Source: Arctopsyche grandis
Lineage: Eukaryota; Arthropoda; Insecta; Trichoptera; Hydropsychidae
Direction of reading: 5' to 3'
Assembly (NCBI RefSeq): GCF_051622035.1
Contig: NC_135355.1
Coordinates: 1,612,001 to 1,676,000 of the forward strand
DNA length: 64,000 bases
Positions 37,372 to 51,700 of the stretch are shown here, piece after piece. The translations under genes were made by a program, and so were the position numbers. The first letter of the stretch is position 1. Each line of letters begins with the position of its first letter. The notes beneath the pieces were generated by a model. The model searched no databases, was not told where the DNA came from, and worked only from the letters and a program-made list of their open reading frames with translations.

Positions 37372-38414
37372 TTATACATTTTTGAAACCACCTAAAGGTC
37401 CTAATTCATAAACGTAAACTCTTTCACGAATATAATTCCCATTTGCATCATTCAAAGTCATACTTTTACTACCTTTTTTTCTATAATCATCATCATCATC
37501 ACTATCCGTTACCACTGCATATTGACGAATCGGCTTTTTTCGCTTGAACGAAATACTGCTATGTTCCTCATCGTCTAAAATGGTATAAGTTCTATCGATG
37601 TTAACCTCTTGATTGATATTGAACACAGTCTGAGGCGAACTGGTACTGACGTTCATAACATCATCGTTGCTTCTGCTCTCTAGTTTAATTTCTCTCTCAG
37701 AGTTTGAAACGGTACCTCTGATGTTTACAATGACCGTTGGTTTGATGACCATTTGCGACTCTCTATTCCCAATCTGACTTTGACCTGCTAAATTATTATT
37801 TTGCGGTCGTAGCTGAGTGGTAGTAGTGGGTGAAGCTGTGGACGATTGGATAGCAACCTGTTGGTTTTGGTCCAACACAGGAAAACTTGCATCGTCGACT
37901 TGTTTGATCACTAGCGGTCTACCCGGTTCAGCTTGAGGTTTGGGTCGTTTAGTAGGAAGAGTTGGTCTCTTCAGATTTAAGCTAGTCGAGACTGGTTTGA
38001 GTTTTTCAGGTACTAAATTTTGAATCGCGTCCAGGAGGGAATCTTTCAACACTACTTTAGTCGTGTCGTTTACTCCAGGTTCCACAGATATGTGTAGAGC
38101 TTTGGGTTTTGGAGCATTTTTCTTGACGATTGTGTCGTAATTGTACATTTGATAAGTTTTGGGTTTGATCTTCATGTAGTCCATAGGCTTCATTTGCTGC
38201 TTGTCGCTGTCGTGTTGTATGCTTCTGTAATGCCATTGGATTTGGCTAATTGGAGCTGCGATCAAAGCTGGCCTGTCGAATGCTTCTATTTGATACCAGA
38301 TGATGGCGAAAAGTACAACAGTGCAGATCTAAAATGAGTGAAAAATAGTTTTAAAATCAAAGTGCAAAGTTTGAAAGTATTTAATTGTAAATTTTCACTC
38401 ACTTGCGGTGTCAT
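37372..38414 (-). CDS. Secreted protein of unknown function
   Basis: Exon 1 (38403-38414) encodes MTPQ before GTGAGT; exon 2 (37372-38328) follows the acceptor ATTTTAG. The joined N-terminus, MTPQICTVVLFAIIWYQIEA, is a signal peptide with likely cleavage before FDRPAL. The mature part of the 322-residue protein is basic and largely disordered. It has a Lys/Pro-rich stretch (LPTKRPKPQAEPGRPL), a Ser/Thr/Gln-rich centre, an Asp run in DSDDDDDYRKKG and a defined end, RERVYVYELGPLGGFKNV. I see no catalytic motif, cysteine pattern or DUF4774 repeat. It lies 8.4 kb upstream of the DUF4774 locus on the same strand. An extracellular or cuticle role would be inference from secretion and composition only. 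Confidence 0.75.
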
Positions 38415-39884
38415 AGTTAGTATACGATGTTGCTTTCAACGATTGCAGGTTGTAACTGAGCTTTTCTAGCACGATCGTAGTGCAAACTTGACTTTCTAGA
38501 TGCATTTCTCACTTTGCGAGATGCATTTTTCTTTTTGCTCGTCGAAGAAACTAGAAGCGTTGGGCTACTTATTCTGTAGCATCTTGTACGTATGTATATA
38601 TCGATGTAATAAATATAAATTTAACGAAATCAGTGTCAAATTTATGTGTATGCATCCTTATATTGGATTATTTCAAGATTTGATTCCGTTTAAAATAGAG
38701 TATCTATTTTCAAGTTGGCATATTTAACGGTATTTCAGAATGAATTGTCTAGAATTCTAAAAATTTTCCGTTACTTTCTATAACTGAAGACAGAAAACAG
38801 GAAATGGTAAATAGCAGGAATACTTTACATCATAAATATGTAGATACATAAGTATATATGTATGTATATATACATATACATATATAGTACAAACTTTATG
38901 TAACGAAAATAATTATTGTGTCCTTTTTACTTTATAATAGTAACAATAGATGAAGCTTTGTAAACACGCGAAAATTTCAACTCCAGATTTTGACTGATTC
39001 GAACTCAGAATCGATCACTGATCACGTTTTCATGATCTAGAAAAAATGTGTGTCTGTGTGTCCGTTTATTTTGGGGATTTTTTGAACATCGTCACTAAAA
39101 TTCTTATTGATAACAACGTAAATTTTTAAATGGTACCTTCCCTTATATGTACATAGTAGGTGTCCCCTTTTTTTAAGTTTTTAAATTCAATTATCTCCCA
39201 AATCAAATTTCATTTTACATGTAATAGAAATTATAAATTTTATACCGTAATATTTTTACCTCAACCAGAAGTAGTACTTTTACTCTAGAGAATCGATGTT
39301 TCTAATATTTTCGTCAGAAACCTTTTAGTTTATTGAACTGAAATTTCATATCAAGAAGTTTAGGCTCAAAAACAAGTTATGTATAAAATTTGGTAAGGAT
39401 ACGTCAACTGAAAGTGGCAGTTTACTCTTGTTCGATTTTTCTTCCACTATTTTTTTCGACTCCTTAAACATCTGTGCTCTTCACGAAAAAATATCAAGTA
39501 TAATTCTTGTATCAATGTGATTAAAATAAAAAGAAAACACTAAATTTATTAAACCAGAAGTGGGATTTTTTCCTCTTAGAAAAGTCAAAAATTTTGTGAC
39601 CACGATTCTTTCCACACCCCTGAACGTATCAAGCTGAAAATTTATATTTGTATTCTTTATGTACTAACTTAGAGCTGATAAGGTTTTGGTAGGTTAAAAT
39701 ATTCAATTCTACTGAAAATTAGTGTATCATTATCATTTAATAATGATCAAGAGCATCAACAGCAGATACTTTGTAATGTAATGGAGTTTTTATTTTTTAA
39801 ATTGAAAAAAAAACGATTTAAGAGCGGCCAAAGACTGTTTTGTTTCCCCCATTTTAATTATAGATTTCGTTAGTAAATATAATT
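38415..39884. other. Intergenic, no gene seen
   Basis: Begins with the promoter side of the 37-38 kb gene; an initiator-like TCAGTT is at 38454-38459 (minus), without a TATA box. The rest is AT-rich with no open frame of interest. Confidence 0.4.
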
Positions 39885-40989
39885 CAGGGCTGTGGAGTCG
39901 GAGTCGCGAAGTTGTAGCATGTCAAGCGGAGTCGGACTAATAAAAAATCAACAAATTCCGACTCCTTTTTATTACTTTCTTAAATTAATAGTATTTGACG
40001 GTCTAAAGTCTATAATATTATTAAAGTAAATTTACTGATAAATTTAAATTTAATAATTTATTTATAAAAGTCATGAATTTAAATTACATTATAAATAAAC
40101 GATAACACATTAAATGGCCAGTTTTCAATCAAGTATATAAATCAGTTTTCGGCCTTTCAGTTATTATTAAATGTCAGTATAAATAATAAATGGACAGTAT
40201 AAAAATCTGATGTTCATTCGCCAGAACAAATAGCAATGCCTGTTGGATGGAATTGTCTATCAAGATCGTATCAATCTTGTGTTGATACTAATCAAAACGT
40301 AATACTGGCCATTCGTCAAAATAAAACTAGCCATTTAACATTAACTGACCATTTAATATAAATACTGACTTTTTATTATTTATACTTACCACTTGTACAC
40401 TGAACTATGGATACTGGCCGTTTAATATATGTAGATAGTGGCCATTTAATAAAAATACTGACATTTCATATTTAAACACTGACAAAAATAGAGTGAAATC
40501 CTTACCAGTAAAATACAAGCCTAAATAAAATTGTGGAATTTCACGTATTTTGATGTATTGTGACCAAAATACATCAAAATTTTTTGCGGTCTCATACTAA
40601 TTTTATTAAATTGATTTGTTTCTGTATGAAATTCATACACATACACTCTGAATGTACTTACTTCTTGTTTACACCCATTTCATTACCAATAATTGAATAA
40701 ATGGGGTTACATGCCAATTTTTAGTGAATTTTTTAATTCCTTTAATTTTACATATTTTGAAAATCGGTATTATTTTTGGTTCGGTGATTATTTAGACACA
40801 CGTCACTAAAATCTCGATCACGGAACATCTGGCATCCGAAAATCCCATCCATCGAGAGGTATGCCACGCGAACTATCATACTAACAAGAAAGACTGCCAG
40901 ATATTACTTATTCGTGATTTTCGTGACAACGATTGTTGTGTGCACGATCACAATGTGCGAAATAATCCGTTAAGCATTATTTTTATTAC

Positions 40990-42417
40990 TGTTACGTATA
41001 CCGCTGAGTAAGTGCAGTCGGATTAGGCCGAGTAGCATCCCAGAGACTGTGTGACCGTTATAGTTGGTTTCAACGATTTTCTCCAGACTAGGTGCAAGTG
41101 GGCTAAACAATGGCCACCGAATTGGCATAGTAAGCGGCACCCGATCCCTTCTCAGAAGTGACCGATATCGTGGGACTGAGTGTCGTGGGAATACATATCC
41201 GGGTATATGCCTTAACAATGGGGAAGTAACCGGACGTCGAAGATGCCCTGAGCGACCTGTCCCTTTAAGGTCTGTTCATACTTAGCAGCACTGCACGGCT
41301 TCAGCACTGCACGACTCCGTTTCAAATATGTCATTTTATTACATTTCAATTCATATCTACCTACACGTCGCGGTCACGTCACGTTAACAGCACTTTGGCC
41401 GAGTGCAAGGCAAAATCGGCTTACTTATACATTACAGGCCATGACGACACGGCGCAATATTGCTTACGTCGTATTGTCGAGTATTAGCAATATGAATGCA
41501 TACACGTGCATTCGTAACTACGCGTCAGAATACAAGTAAGCAAAAATGTTTCGGCGTTTATCGAACGAAAAATTATGTATAATAGCGCTTTTTTATTGCC
41601 TCAAGAAGGCAATAAAAAAGCACGGAGGCGTTTTGATGTGCATCCCATGTTAAAAAATAGAAAAACGGAAGGAGAGTTTTGGACACTGTATAAGGAGCTT
41701 GTGGATGATGGACAAAATTTTTTTAAATATTTCCGTATGAACCGATACCAATTTGAAACAATACTGGATAAAATAAAAACACAAATCACCAAAAAATCTA
41801 CAAAATTTATGGAAGTGTGGGTCTCGGGGGAACAGGGTAGTTCCTCCCCCACGAGTTAGGGCCGAATGGTCGAACGACAGCTCCACTGCCGTAACCATGG
41901 CGACCGGTGCTGCCACCCTCTTCTATGGGGTCGCCACAGAAGCATTGTCAAAAAGTCATTGTCAGCGCCAAAACCATGTCGAAAGATTGAACAGCTGTCA
42001 ACTGTCACTATCGATAATTGGTCCAAAACAGCAAAGCGGCAGACTCATGGCACGTAATTCGCGTTTATATCTCCACGATGGCGAAAAAGACGGATACGAT
42101 ACGTTGACGGATGTTGCTGTAAGGTATGAACAGGAAATGTCAGGTACTGCTGTAAGCCTGCCGTGGCGTAAACGTGACGGTTGATATAAATATACCCATA
42201 CAAAATGTACCAAAGAATACTTTTCGTACGGCCGGATACCTGCTGAAGTCGGTACGTGCCGACTAGGTATGAACAGACCTTTATACGGAGGTACTAAGAT
42301 CATATTAAGACATTCTGGACGGAGCACTGCCAGTGCGTGTATCTCCTTAATCACCAATAAATGCTGTGACACGACTTTGGCCTTTTACTTGGATCCTCCA
42401 CCCACCCCTACGCAACA
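40990..42417 (+). mobile_element. Solo LTR, LTR retrotransposon fossil, split by Harbinger
   Basis: Starts TGTTACGTATACC and ends CCTACGCAACA, with 4-bp duplication TTAC on both sides (40986-40989 and 42418-42421). It is the same family as 1791, 6894, 45253 and 60576. A Harbinger element sits in its TATA-like CCCTTTATA. Apart from that insertion it looks whole as a solo LTR. Confidence 0.8.
41268..42280 (+). mobile_element. PIF/Harbinger element, internally deleted
   Basis: The ends AGGTCTGTTCATACTTAG and CTAGGTATGAACAGACCT are inverted, and the 3-bp target TTA is duplicated (41265-41267 and 42281-42283), the Harbinger hallmark. The empty site is visible in sister LTRs as CCCTTTATA. The frame at 41575-41800 encodes the N-terminus of a Harbinger transposase: RRFDVHPMLKNRKTEGEFW, TLYKELVDDGQNFFKYFRM and NRYQFETILDKIKTQITKK. 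The rest of the transposase, including the DDE catalytic part, is missing, so it could move only with help. Confidence 0.88.
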
Positions 42418-42740
42418 TTACTAACAATCTTATACGTTGGCAAAAAAGTCCACCTTACTAAAATCATTCGACTTAGAGTCGGAGTCGAAGTCCAATCATA
42501 AGATGAAGTCGGAGTCGTAGTCGGTAAATTTTAAAGCAACTCCACAGCCCTGATACAATGTATCATATTTCACCTAAAATTATATTAGCAGATGGACGTA
42601 CATAAATATGGTATAGACCAAATACATTTGCTTGACAGTTTGACGTTTTAGGTTATGTACATCAACATTCGCGCGTAGTTGACGTTTAGCTTCAAAACTG
42701 AGTTCAAAATTCAATTATTATTAACTTGTTTCTCAATAAA

Positions 42741-45700
42741 ATGAGCACAATGGACGTAGACGACGTCAAAGAGGAAATAGACGAAATTGCCGCTAAAAAT
42801 ATAGAATCTCCACTAAAACAACCGATATGTTTGATAGTTTTAGGTAAGAGAATCGTTTCAATCCTTATAAATACAATACTAGCATAGTAGTAGTTTCGAA
42901 ACAGCCATAGAAGCAATTTAAACGATATTTTCATCATTGAACATTTGAGGTTATATTACATGTAAATATTCTAGGAATGGCCGGTGCTGGAAAAACATCC
43001 TTTGTGAAAAAATTGAGTTCCTTCAAATATGACGAACACACTCCATATTTAATTAATTTAGATCCGGCCTGCCGAGACGTACCTTATCCTGCTAATATAG
43101 GTAACATACTGTTCGACACGAAAAATGGTTCAGCGATGAGATTAAACTTCAGCACACTTCCAATTAACCCTTTTAAACGAAAATAAAAAATAGTGTGGCC
43201 AGAACACTATCCCAATAAACATGTTTCAATAGAAAATAATCAATATAAAACAGTATTAACAGTGGGAAAAAATCCCAAGTGAAAATACGTACTTTTGACT
43301 TTTGATTTGAACTGGACGACTACTTGAAGAGATTTAAAAGCTGAAAAGTACTACAAATGAAAGATAAAATACCCAACTATAGATTACAATATTCATTTTG
43401 AACAGAAAATTGACATATTTTGAGACATCGACCGAACAACACCAAGATATAGAAAAATCGCGCGATTTAAAAAAAACACATATCTCCGAATCTCGAGCCA
43501 ATTAACATATTTTATTACCAGATTCGTGTTCACTGGGCATAGATCTATAAAAAAAGTCATATCTCGTCTCTGAACCAAAACAAAAGTCATCATTTGTCGA
43601 ACAGTGAAATCATCAAATGCACAATATAATACGAATAAAACAGCTAGTTCTGAATGTGAATGCTTAATCGTTTTCCATAGATATTAGAGATACTATAAAC
43701 TATAAGGAAGTGATGAAGCAATACGGATTGGGTCCGAACGGAGGCATTGTAACATCGTTGAACTTATTCTCTACTAAATTTGCACAGGTTTTAAGTTTGA
43801 TAGAAAAAGCTGGTGAAACACACAAATATTGCGTCATAGACACACCTGGTATGAATTCTATATATATATTGTATATTGTATTTATATCGGACTGTGTTAA
43901 ATCTACTATTTTGTATATTACAGGTCAGATCGAAGTGTTTACATGGTCGGCATCAGGAGTTATAATAACGGAGACATTGGCATCGTCACGTCCTACGGTG
44001 ATAGTTTATGTGATGGACACAGTGAGAAGTGTCGCACCCGCTACGTTCATGTCTAACATGCTCTACGCTTGTTCGATTTTATATAAGTCGAGATTGCCCT
44101 TTATAATTGTTATGAATAAAGTATGCTTTTTTTATTATACATACATATATATGAGAGTTTTCATAATGTTTTGCTTGATCTTTTGATAATGTTTTTGTTT
44201 TAAGATTGATGTCGTTGAGCATACGTACGCATTGGAGTGGATGCAGGACTTTGAAGCGTTTCAAGAAGCTCTGGAAAGTGAATCGGATTCATCGTACATA
44301 GGTAATCTATCAAGATCAATGGCACTCGCTCTTGATGAATTCTATCAGGGGTTGAAGTGTTGTGGTGTGTCGGCTCTTACCGGTCAAGTACGTATTTTCA
44401 TATCATTGAAATATACATTTATTGCGGTAAAAATATTCATTGCATGTTTAATTTCAATTTTAGGGTTTGGAAGAGTTCTTTAAACTGGTCAACGAATCTG
44501 CAGAGGAATATGAAAGGTTTGTAATACTTCATTTTATGTATTTGTATGATCGAGCTTTGTTCGATAAAGAGGTGTTTAACTTTTTGCCCGCGGCAATAAA
44601 TATAGCGAACTATCTCTGTACATTCTCGGGAATTTGGCAATTGAGTTTTTGGCCTTAAATACAGATTTTAATATTTACTCAAGTAACCAGATATGTTAAT
44701 TAACACATAAAGTATTATTTTAAACAATAAAATACATAATATATCTCGTTGTTTTGGCTTAATTGTCAAATAATCATTCTTCATACAATTGAGACGTATC
44801 GTCGCCATTGTTCAACAGACGTGACGTCACATAAACGAGGTTTCAGTATGGTTCCACAAAACCACTAATTTTGACTGGTATATATTCATTTTAAGCAAAT
44901 TGAATAGATGGCATTCAACTCTCAGTAATATATTCAACCAATTTTGAACCTTAAAACAGTTGAAATAGGCGCATATAAGGCTCAAAATCCCGTGCAAAGT
45001 TCAGAGATTCTATGGAAGACAGCCGCGCTACAGACTTGTCGCGAAAAAGTTTCCATAGAAGACGGCCGTGGGCAAACGGTTAATAAGAGTATAGGACGGG
45101 AGGTTATGTTTTGACCGTATTCTCTATATGGAAACTCGGTTAAATACAGAGGATTATTTATTTTTTGTTCAATATACAAGTCCAGAGTATTCACAGCTAA
45201 GAGGGCTAGTTAATGACTTCAGTGAAAGTGCTGGCTGGTTTATATATAATATTGTTGCGTAGGGGTGGGTGGAGGAACCAAGTAAAAGGTCGTTTCACAG
45301 CATTTATTGTTGATTAAGGAGATACACGCACTGGCAGTGCTCCGTCCAGAATGTCTTGATATCGCCGAAGTACCGCCTTATAATGGATAGGTCGTTGAGG
45401 GCATCTTCGACGTCCGGTTACTTCCCTATTGTTTAGGCATGTACCTGGATATGTATTCCCACGACACTCAGTCCCACGCTATCGGTCACATCTGAGAAGG
45501 GACCAATAGCAGCCAATTCGGTGGCCATTGTTTAGCCTACTTGTACTTAGTCTGGAGATAATCCTTGAAACCTATTATAACGGTCACACAGTCTCTGGGA
45601 TGCTACTCGGTCTAATCCGATTGCATTACTCGGCGGTGTACGTAACAATATTATATATATGGTTGAGTGATGTCATCATGCTTCCGGGGTTTCCTATGGG

Positions 45701-48700
45701 CTCGAGGTTATTCTTTGTATAACTGCGCCTCAAGGTTGCTCGATGTGCGGTCGCGTGATGAGATCATGCTTCTGGGGTTCTTATCTTGGGCTCGCGATTG
45801 TTAATATGGAGCGAGCATAGATATATAATACATAGATGGGCCGTGACGCGTGATTTTGGTCGGAGATCTTGTCGTCACTAACTGAGGGGTGCGGGGGGTT
45901 TAACTAGCGGGGAAGTTGGGAAAAAAAAGGTTTTTTCCCTACGACCACTTTCCCGCTAGTTAAACCCCCCGCACCCCTCACTTAGTGACGACAAGATCTC
46001 CGCAATCGACCTTTCCTACTTAGATGCTAAATACCTACTGAGAGTTGGACCATGCACTGCTTTGATTGTGCATGGTCCAAAAGGGCGACCGGTTTAGAGC
46101 GTGAAGGCGTATCTATGGTATTATATATCTATGGAAGCGAGTCGAATTGTATCTTTGCCCTTGTGTGAATGAAGATATTTCAGGCAAGGTTGGCTCTGCA
46201 TGCTCGTACAGGAACGCGATGATGCAATTGTATATGAAATAGATGATATCATCGAACTCGATTCAGGGTCGTATAAGTTGTACCACGTTCCTACAAGAAT
46301 ACTATTTATTTGCAACATATTTTATTTTTATTTATTCAATCAATCATGCACACTCGTCTACAATGTGACGAGTGTGCAGATTAAGAATTATTTAAACACT
46401 TATATATTAAACCCGACATCTATGGCCACAGAGACATCTATGGACAATATTTTGCAGCATTTTCTAATCGGCGAAAATCAAGATGCTGAATGATTCAATT
46501 TTCGCGAAAGGGTTAGGACAGGGTTGCCTATTCGTTGGAACCGTTTCAATGAAATCAGATAAATTGGAAAACTCTGATAGGAAACGATCGACCTTGGAGT
46601 CACATGTCCAAGGTCTGGCCAGGAGCATACAGGATAGAATGCGTGACCACATAATTGAAAGTATTGTATGCTAGTCATTGAGCTATGCTACTATTGTCTC
46701 GACACGTCTGGACTTCTCCGTTATTTACAATATATTGTTACATGACTTGTATCTTGCATCCTGCTCGCACACACCAGTATACTAACCTATGAAGGACGGA
46801 GCGTCGAGATCGAACGAGTGTCCCGAACCGGGGTCGAGTAAGACCCCAGTAGTTTTTAATCAAAATACAGCTTTTCTCAATACAAATGGGTTCAATATAT
46901 ATCTTATTAATCATTTTATACATCAACATAAAAAAGTTTTAGTCATATAGCATGTTTTTGACTGTTTTTATATTAAAAAATAACGGCAAGCATCAACACG
47001 CAAACGCGCATAGGTAAGGCCAACAGGCGACTGCATGACTCAATAGCCACGCGCCAAAAGCGACGAAAACAATAGCTTACGAAAATATAGCTGTCTCTCT
47101 CTCTCGCATTGATTCATCGATCAACGAGAATATGCAAGCGAACAGTCAAAAACATGACTTATCGCTACCGCCTTTAAATCATACTTTGAAACGTAGAAAT
47201 GTATTTTTTACGATGTATCCCATTTCTAAATCATACGAAATCTATTAAAATAAATTTATTGTAGTTCATTCTAGGAATACAAGAAATATAGGGTGTATAG
47301 CTTTAAAAACCACATAATTATTACGAAAAACGTAAAAATTGGGGCACTTGCATACCCCACTTTGGTGAGGGAGGGCTAATGACTGCCCAGACTTTCAGGA
47401 ATTAATTTAATTTAATCAAATATAATTTTGTATTTTTACATACCTCCTTTACGTTTAACTGACGATTACAATTCAGGAAAAAGTTTGCCTCTTATCCGAT
47501 CGTTTTCATATGTACTTTGCCACATTGCTCATTTTGGTCATCAATATAAGAAAATGGAGCCTCCGCCATTACGATAGAGATAAAATATCGTATAAGAAGT
47601 ATTTCAGGCCCGAAGATTTTTAATCTCGGTGACAGTTGGTAGTCATTAATTTTATACATAGATGGCGGTAGTAAAATAAAAAAATTGGTGTTTTTATTCA
47701 AAATAATAATTGTATATACAAATTATATAAGAGGTATGTTTTTAAAAAACTTTTTTTTGTTGCTTAGTGTAATCATTATTTGTTTACAATTTTATCTACA
47801 GGAAAATGACTCTTATGGCTCATTGTAATACATGTGAAATCCACTTCTTTTCGTGTGCGTATACATTTGGTGTGATATGGCCACATTCACCTGTCACTTT
47901 TTGTATGGAATCCGAATGATCGACCTTAAAGTCCATTTCTACATTTATTTGACAACCCAATGCGGTTATATTATATATTTGGGTTAAGGATAGATGTCAC
48001 TATAATATTAAATGAAAATATCATTAACTTTTATAATTTATTTATTAGAAATCGTGAGTAATAGACCACGCGTCACGACAATGTCGTGCAACTCACGACT
48101 CGGTGTATTTTGTATTAGTCACTGCAATTTTGTACCTATGGCCTAGTCCATAGTGGCGATATAGTCCATATTAGACATTAGTATGCACAGCGACACTTCT
48201 GCGACTTTGTCGCAGCGACATTGTCCAGACTAGGGACTAAGCCTCAGTGTCGTCTGAGGTTCTGACAGAAGTTGACGTATTGTTTCGTTCAAGAATGTTT
48301 GACATTGAAGCTTTTATTTCTGCATTGGAAGAGAGACCGGCTTTGTACGATTTGAGCAATAAAGGATATCGCAATCGTGATATGAAAATGAAGTTATGGG
48401 AAGAAGTAGGTGAAGTTATGTATTCAAACTGGTCCAATCTGAATAATAAAGAAAAAAATGAGAAAGGTAAGCTTTGTATATATGTATATTTTCAATCGAA
48501 GTGATACTATTTAGAATATTATACATATCTATAATTGATTGTTTTTCCTTCTATTTTCAATATATGTAAATGAAAAGCGCTACAATTACAATGAAGAAAC
48601 CAAAGATAGACTTCACTGTGAGGATTTTGGTGCTTTTTCTTCAGTTTTTGATGTTCAATATTAGCAAAATCACAGAAATATTTTAGTCTTTCTGTTCTGA

Positions 48701-51700
48701 CGGTGTCTGCGTGTGATGAATCATTCCGAGTGTGAGAAAATTATCGATTCAAGATAAATTGATGATTGATTTTGTCTCCCTTCTACACGTAGTTCTCCAG
48801 AAAGTATAATACACAGACGAATAGTTCATTGATGCAGTGTTTACCAGACATCGAATTTTTTTTTATAGTTGAGTTAAAAAACTTGTGTAGGAATTTAAAA
48901 AGTAGTAAACCGGCACATTTGGGCGTCCCGAGAGGTTTGTTCGGGACACTGCACTTAAAACTGGTGGCAATCCCGATTAATCGGGACGCCTGACAACCCT
49001 AGCTATGATGTACATATTTCAATTACTAGGTTGATTAACATTAATCATATTGCCATCATTTTTTCTTACAAAATTGTGTACCTATAAAATGCACGCTGCC
49101 CTCTCAATTTCCGTAAACAAATCAGGCTGTAAATGTATTGCACTATGAAAAACTGTCCATTTATTAGCAACTATATACCGAAGGCACACTCAACGAAACG
49201 TCTAGCTCTTGTCAATCTGTAATTAAATATTCTCTTCTTCACATTTGAGTTTTTTCTGGAGTATCTTCTTAACCCTTTGCCCGCGGCAATAAATATAGCT
49301 AACAAGCCCTGTACGCTGCACCTTTTTGCGAATTTGGCAATCGAGTTTTCGACCTTAAATACAGATTTTAATATTTACTCAAGTAACCAGATATGTTAAT
49401 TAACACATAAGGTATTATTTTAAACAATAAAATATATAATATATCTCGTAGTTTTGGCTTAATTGTCAAATAATCATTCTACATACAATTGAGACGTATC
49501 GTCGCCATTGTTCAACAGACGTGACGTCACATAAACGAGGTTTCAGTATGGTTCCACAAAACCACTAATTTTGACTGGTATATATTCATTTTAAGCAAAT
49601 TGAATAGATGGCATTCAACTCTCAGTAATATATTCAACCAATTTTGAACCTTAAAACAGTTGAAATAGGCGCATATAAGGCTCAAAATCCCGTGCAAAGT
49701 TCGGAAATTCTATGGAAGACAGCCGTGCTACAAACTTTATATTTGTGTGGTATATCAGAATATTAAATGAGTTTTGTTGTATTCTCGTAAATAGTGATGA
49801 ATCTTTGATTGAATATATTGGTAACTACACATTTTCATGGCTAGCAATACAATAGAAAAAAACTTTTTATAATTGTAATATAAAGACCGCTTTTCGTAGG
49901 TTTTACTATTCTTATGTGTTTCCCATCCAATGCAGTTGGGAAAATTACTGTCTTGAAAGAAGTTTTCAGCTATATTTCTTCAGTAGGTTCACTCATTTAC
50001 CATTTTATCGCAAATAGCACAGCACGTCTCGTTCACAATTTCAGAAATGGTTGAAACGCCAACTCGATATTCAAATGCCAGAGATCTAACCGAATTTCCT
50101 GTAGCTAAGAACCTGAAAAAAAAGTATTTATTTGCTTTATTAATTATTTTGATAATTGTTTTAGGAAAATTTATGATGTCAAAGTGGAAATCTTTGAAGG
50201 ATTGCTTCAACAGGGAACTTAGAGAGCAAAAAAAACACAAAAGCGGAGATTCAGCCAAAAATAGAAAGCAATATGAATATTTCGAGAGACTTTTATTTCT
50301 ATTGCCAAACACCGAAAAACGGGAAAGACCGAGCAAAATTTCAGAACCGCAGAGTGTGAATGAAAATAGAAATACACATGGTACTAAACGAAAAAATAGC
50401 TTTGAGGAAAACTTATTAACTATTTTAAAGAATAAGAAAACCAACGCAGACGAAGATGATTGTGACCGTTTGTTTTTGTTGTCGTTTTTAAGTGACATGA
50501 AAAGGTTGCCAATTCGGTCAAAACATGCAGTCAAATTACAATTCTTGCAAGCTATGAACCAAGCGACACTTGGTTTGGAGATTGCACATCAAGGATATAA
50601 TTTTAGCCAGTTTGTAGGAGCTGGATCAGGGCATCCGGCGCCTACAAACTCAAATCGTGACTATACGACTCGGAATGACGTTTCCAGCCCAAATTCCACG
50701 ACGACAGACTCGGATGTGTGCGACATGTACGCAATTGCAGATTACATATAATTGAAAACATTTTCTTTGTGTCCAATTGGTTTTTATTATTTTTTTTACA
50801 ATATGTTCAATCAATAAGTCGGATGCTTTGACGGTCATACGATAATAGTTAAAAAACTTGTCTTCATGTCGCCGTAAACTCACATATAATGTGTGAAACT
50901 GACCATTAGAAGATCTGTTTCTATTTATTGGATGAACAGAGTACTTTTTCTGTTTTCTTTCTGAACCCTCCCTCACCGAAGTGGGGTATACTATGATTTA
51001 AAGGGGTTTGGTGCAAACGATCGACAAGCGCCAGATAGACTAAACCACAGATTAACTGGATGGCTGCTTTAAACGCAATTCTCAACTTCACGAATGATAG
51101 ATTGCACATCAGATGACGAGTAACCTTTCGATGTGCACAGATGTAACTATTAAAATTGAGTCGGATCTTTCTGGCGAGTTTAATAAGGCAAAATTCGGAA
51201 CTACAGTATCAGAAGCACAGAACGTATACAGGGTAGGTGTATGTCGGGACTTTGGGTAGATTTCGCTTAGTGTAAGTGCGAGTAGTGCGCACGCATAAGG
51301 TACACGTGTCGTTAATCTGTGGTTCAGTCTGCCTGGCGCTTGTCGATCGTTTGCACCGCATCGGATTTAAAGGCGGTAGCGATAAGTCATGTTTTTGACT
51401 GTTCGTTTGCATATTCTTGTTGATCGATGAATCAATGCGAGAGAAAGGGACGGCTATATTATCGTAAGCTATTGTTTTCAGCGCTTTTGGCGCGTGGCTA
51501 TTGAGTCATGCAGTCGCCTGTTGGCCTTACCTATGTGCGTTTGCGTGTTGATGCTTGTCGTTATTTTTTAATACAAAAACAGTCAAAAACATGCTATACG
51601 ACCAAAACCTTTTTTTATGTTGATGTATAAAATGATTAATAAGTTATATATTGAACCCATTTGTATTGAGAAAAGCTGTATTTTGATTTAAAAATACTCG

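Larger units (their letters stand above)
39885..42552 (+). mobile_element. hAT-like element carrying nested insertions
   Basis: The ends are CAGGGCTGTGGAGTCGGAGT (39885) and the inverted ACTCCACAGCCCTG (ending 42552). Flanks ATATAATT and ATACAATG agree at 6 of 8 positions, as expected for an aged 8-bp hAT duplication. Sub-terminal GTCGGAGTCG words repeat at both ends. Inside lie a repeat matching 1030-1228 (40778-40985), a solo LTR (40990-42417) and, within that, a Harbinger element (41268-42280). No hAT transposase frame is seen. The right end is 188 bases upstream of the GPN1 start codon. Confidence 0.65.
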
